Below are positions 62,036 through 64,000 of a stretch of 64,000 bases of DNA, in pieces (the first letter of the stretch is position 1; the number at the start of each line of letters is the position of its first letter). Location: contig CANLSF010000001.1 of the NCBI GenBank assembly GCA_947493695.1, positions 310,001-374,000 on the forward strand, read 5' to 3'. The translations under genes and the position numbers were made by a program. Source of the stretch: an uncultured Kiloniellaceae bacterium (GTDB lineage: Bacteria; Pseudomonadota; Alphaproteobacteria; Kiloniellales; Kiloniellaceae). The notes below the pieces were generated by a model that was not told where the DNA came from, did no database searches, and was given only the letters and a program-made list of their open reading frames with translations.

Positions 62036-62989
62036 CTATTTGGAAATCCAGTCACTCCAGCGGTCCTTGTTGGCGTCCATCCACTCCTTGACCACGCCAT
62101 CCAGGTCCTTGCCGTCCAGATCGACCTTGGTCACCATGGCGCCCATTTCATCGTTCTCCACATGGAACGCCTTGATCGCCTTGTGCGCGCCGGGCCATTT
62201 GTCCTTCACGCCGGACCAGGAAACCTTCCAGATCGGCCCGCGCGGCTTCCCGCAATCGTACGCCATATCGGGATTTATCCCCGCGGATGGGTCCTGGTAG
62301 CATTCCTTGGAATACTCAGGAAATTCAACCCACTCGCCGTCGAATTTGAAGGGTGCCCAGTGTGGGGCATAAACCCAGAGCACGATTGGCGCCTTACGCT
62401 GATAGGCCGATTGCAGCTCTGCAAACAAGGCCGCATCGGTCCCGGCGTGGATCACCTCGAAATCCATCTCCAGGGCCTCGACCCGCTCATCATCAAAGCC
62501 GCCCCAGGTGACCGGAGCCCCCAGATAACGGCCATTCGGCGCGGTTTCAGGGGTAGCAAACTCCTCGGCGCAATCGTTCAGCGCCTTCCAGTCCGGCAGG
62601 CCGGGACAGACCTCTTTCATGTAGGCAGGATACCACCACTCCTCGACCGCGAGCATGCCGGTCTCGCCGAGGTTCTCGACGGATCCGGTCGCGACCGCCT
62701 CATCCATGGCTTCGCGGCCTGTGGTTTCCCAGATCTCCATGGCGACATGCAGGTCACCGGTCTTCAGGCCCGCGAACTGCGCGATGTAGTCCGCCGTAAC
62801 ATATTCAACGTTGTAACCGCCCTCTTTGAGCACTTCGCCCATGATCTTGGTGGTCAGCAATTGACCAGTCCAGTCATGCAGGGTCAGTTTGATCGGATCC
62901 TGGTTTTCCGCGGCATTGGCCGTGAGCGTAAGCGGTCCGAGATAGACGGCAGCCGAAAGGGCCGCAATCAGCGATAGGCTTTTTTTCAT
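62036..62989 (-). CDS. Glycine betaine-type ABC transporter substrate-binding protein (ProX/OpuAC-like)
   Basis: A Sec signal peptide (KKSLSLIAALSAAVYLG) leads a 317-residue OpuAC-type receptor. Trp and Tyr residues of the quaternary-amine cage are in LTLHDWTGQLL, AVEEWWYPAYM and VWVYAPHWAPFKFDGEWVEF. It heads the operon with ATPase, permease, phosphotransferase and dehydrogenase. The ligand is most likely betaine or choline, given the catabolic genes. Confidence 0.92.
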   Translation of the reverse strand: MKKSLSLIAALSAAVYLGPLTLTANAAENQDPIKLTLHDWTGQLLTTKIMGEVLKEGGYNVEYVTADYIAQFAGLKTGDLHVAMEIWETTGREAMDEAVATGSVENLGETGMLAVEEWWYPAYMKEVCPGLPDWKALNDCAEEFATPETAPNGRYLGAPVTWGGFDDERVEALEMDFEVIHAGTDAALFAELQSAYQRKAPIVLWVYAPHWAPFKFDGEWVEFPEYSKECYQDPSAGINPDMAYDCGKPRGPIWKVSWSGVKDKWPGAHKAIKAFHVENDEMGAMVTKVDLDGKDLDGVVKEWMDANKDRWSDWISK

Positions 62990-63243
62990 CTTTGGAACTC
63001 CCCGTTCTTTTTAACGCGTTTCGTGCTGCCTTTTCCGCAGCGCCCGTCCCTTCCATCGGCCTCATCACTTATCGACTTCAGCATTGGCGGAGCCAATCAG
63101 ACGGATACAACTTCCCCTTCATCATCCATCATTTCTCGGCAGAATCCACATATATCCGCAAATTTTGTTGACTTTTGTGGTTTATCTGAGAGTTTTGCAC
63201 AGTAAGCAGTCATTTTATCACAGCTCTGAGTTCCGGAGGAGAG

Positions 63244-64000
63244 ATGGGCCTCGCGCAATCCGAGCCACGCTCAAAGACCACGACCGAAAGCTCACCGGAA
63301 AAGCGCCCGGAAGCCCGCGCAGAGTCACGACGCGCAACCCAGCGCGAAAACGAAATTCTTCAGGAACTACGGCGTTCAGGAGGTTCCAGCAGGATCCAGA
63401 ACCTCGCCGACCGCCTGAAGGTTTCAGAAGAAACCATTCGCCGGAATCTGAAGTCCCTCGCCAGTGACGGCCTTGTGCGCCGGGTACACGGTGGTGCGCA
63501 CCTGCCCGACGCCCGCAGCGAGGCCAGCTTTCAGCAGCGGGTCGATGAGAATCCTGTCGCTAAGCGGCGTATCGCTGAAAAGGTCGCGGAGATCATCGAA
63601 GATGGAGATTCGCTCTTTCTCGACATCGGCTCGACCACCTCCTACATCGCCCAGGCGTTACAGCATCGCCGGGACCTTTTTGTTGTGACCAACTCCGTCT
63701 CGGTCGCCCACACCCTGGCCGCACGCAACGGCAACCGGGTCTTTATGGCCGGTGGCGAGCTGCGCGCCCACGACGGCGGCGCTTTCGGCGTGGAAGCCAT
63801 TGAATTCGTGCGCCGCTTTCAGGTGGAGTACGCGGTTCTCTCGGCGGCAGCCATCAATGCCGCCAGCGGCTTCATGCTGTTCGACCTGCAGGAAGCCGAG
63901 TTCTCCCGCGAGATCATGCGCCGCGCCAAGACGAGCATCGTTGCCGCCGACAGCTCGAAGTTCGACCACCGCGCCCCCATATCCGTCGACGCACCATCGC
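63244..64000 (+). CDS. DeoR family transcriptional regulator, 3' end cut by window
   Basis: The ATG at 63244 follows GGAGGAGAG. The first 35 residues are a polar, basic tail. The DeoR HTH follows (RIQNLADRLKVSEETIRRNL, then LASDGLVRRVHGG) and the sensor domain, a sugar-phosphate isomerase-like fold (FLDIGSTTSYIAQAL; VVTNSVSVAHTLA; VAADSSKFDHRAP). It continues past the right edge. DeoR regulators sense phosphorylated sugars or glycerol phosphate. It diverges from the betaine operon across 254 bp. Confidence 0.88.
   Translation, partial: MGLAQSEPRSKTTTESSPEKRPEARAESRRATQRENEILQELRRSGGSSRIQNLADRLKVSEETIRRNLKSLASDGLVRRVHGGAHLPDARSEASFQQRVDENPVAKRRIAEKVAEIIEDGDSLFLDIGSTTSYIAQALQHRRDLFVVTNSVSVAHTLAARNGNRVFMAGGELRAHDGGAFGVEAIEFVRRFQVEYAVLSAAAINAASGFMLFDLQEAEFSREIMRRAKTSIVAADSSKFDHRAPISVDAPS

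Noticed and set aside
1-64000. CRISPR array, tRNA, rRNA or riboswitch
   Set aside because: No regularly spaced repeats with unique spacers, no tRNA-like cloverleaf signature and no recognised aptamer were seen; a tRNAscan, Infernal or CRISPR search would be needed to exclude them fully.

Overview
The window looks like an alphaproteobacterial chromosome, probably a marine or soil Rhodospirillales or Rhodobacterales-like heterotroph. The coding sequence is GC-rich and densely packed. It carries ABC importers for amino acids, a polyol- or triose-like substrate and glycine betaine, a TRAP-TAXI importer, a PccR/ScfR-type regulator and a two-subunit 2-oxoacid:ferredoxin oxidoreductase. This assignment rests on gene content only. 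I saw no rRNA, tRNA, CRISPR array or intact insertion sequence.

Layout. 1-5 kb: a GntR regulator cut by the window edge, an acetolactate-synthase-like TPP enzyme, a LacI regulator, and a divergent cupin/LysR pair. 5-13.9 kb: a branched-chain-amino-acid-type ABC operon (binding protein, livH, livM, livG, livF) divergent from a PccR/ScfR-like regulator, then an amidinotransferase-fold hydrolase and a single-domain response regulator. 14-19.4 kb: a module of unrecognised genes. A lone gene reads left. Four genes reading right encode a membrane/coiled-coil protein, a membrane-anchored vWA-like protein, a secreted DUF1036-PDZ-like protein and a small secreted protein. 19.6-24 kb: korA-korB, a glyoxalase-fold protein and a MarR regulator. 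24-34.2 kb: a 12-gene leftward operon that joins a complete ABC sugar/polyol importer to a PEP-dependent dihydroxyacetone kinase (DhaL, DhaM EIIA, HPr, EI, a small HTH protein, DhaK). 34.6-41 kb: a threonine-dehydratase-like enzyme with a HEAT-like partner, a TetR-controlled peroxiredoxin/DoxX/SDR operon, and a LysR/MFS pair.

41-55.4 kb is an accessory zone in which intact genes (AHSA1/ArsR pair, LysR plus TRAP-TAXI-RidA operon, chemotaxis receptor) sit among debris. The debris includes two TetR gene remnants, a short duplication, a roughly 26-bp repeat present in at least seven copies, a MITE-like element and a gene broken by an in-frame stop inside a perfect 20-bp palindrome. The zone also encodes a protein whose Cys/His/Asp arrangement resembles YopT-like C58 proteases, a PEP-CTERM-type secreted protein, and a run of small genes that resembles an orphan immunity-gene array. 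55.4-63 kb: a leftward betaine operon (ProX-like, ProV-like, a double-length ProW-like permease, a choline-kinase-like phosphotransferase, a dimethylglycine/sarcosine dehydrogenase-like enzyme). A DeoR regulator then runs off the right edge.

A cross-cutting observation is that all four transport operons have a perfect stem-loop without a U-tract just downstream of the binding-protein gene. The strongest candidates for new biology are the ABC importer/PTS-kinase operon, the 14-19.4 kb module and the C58-like protein.
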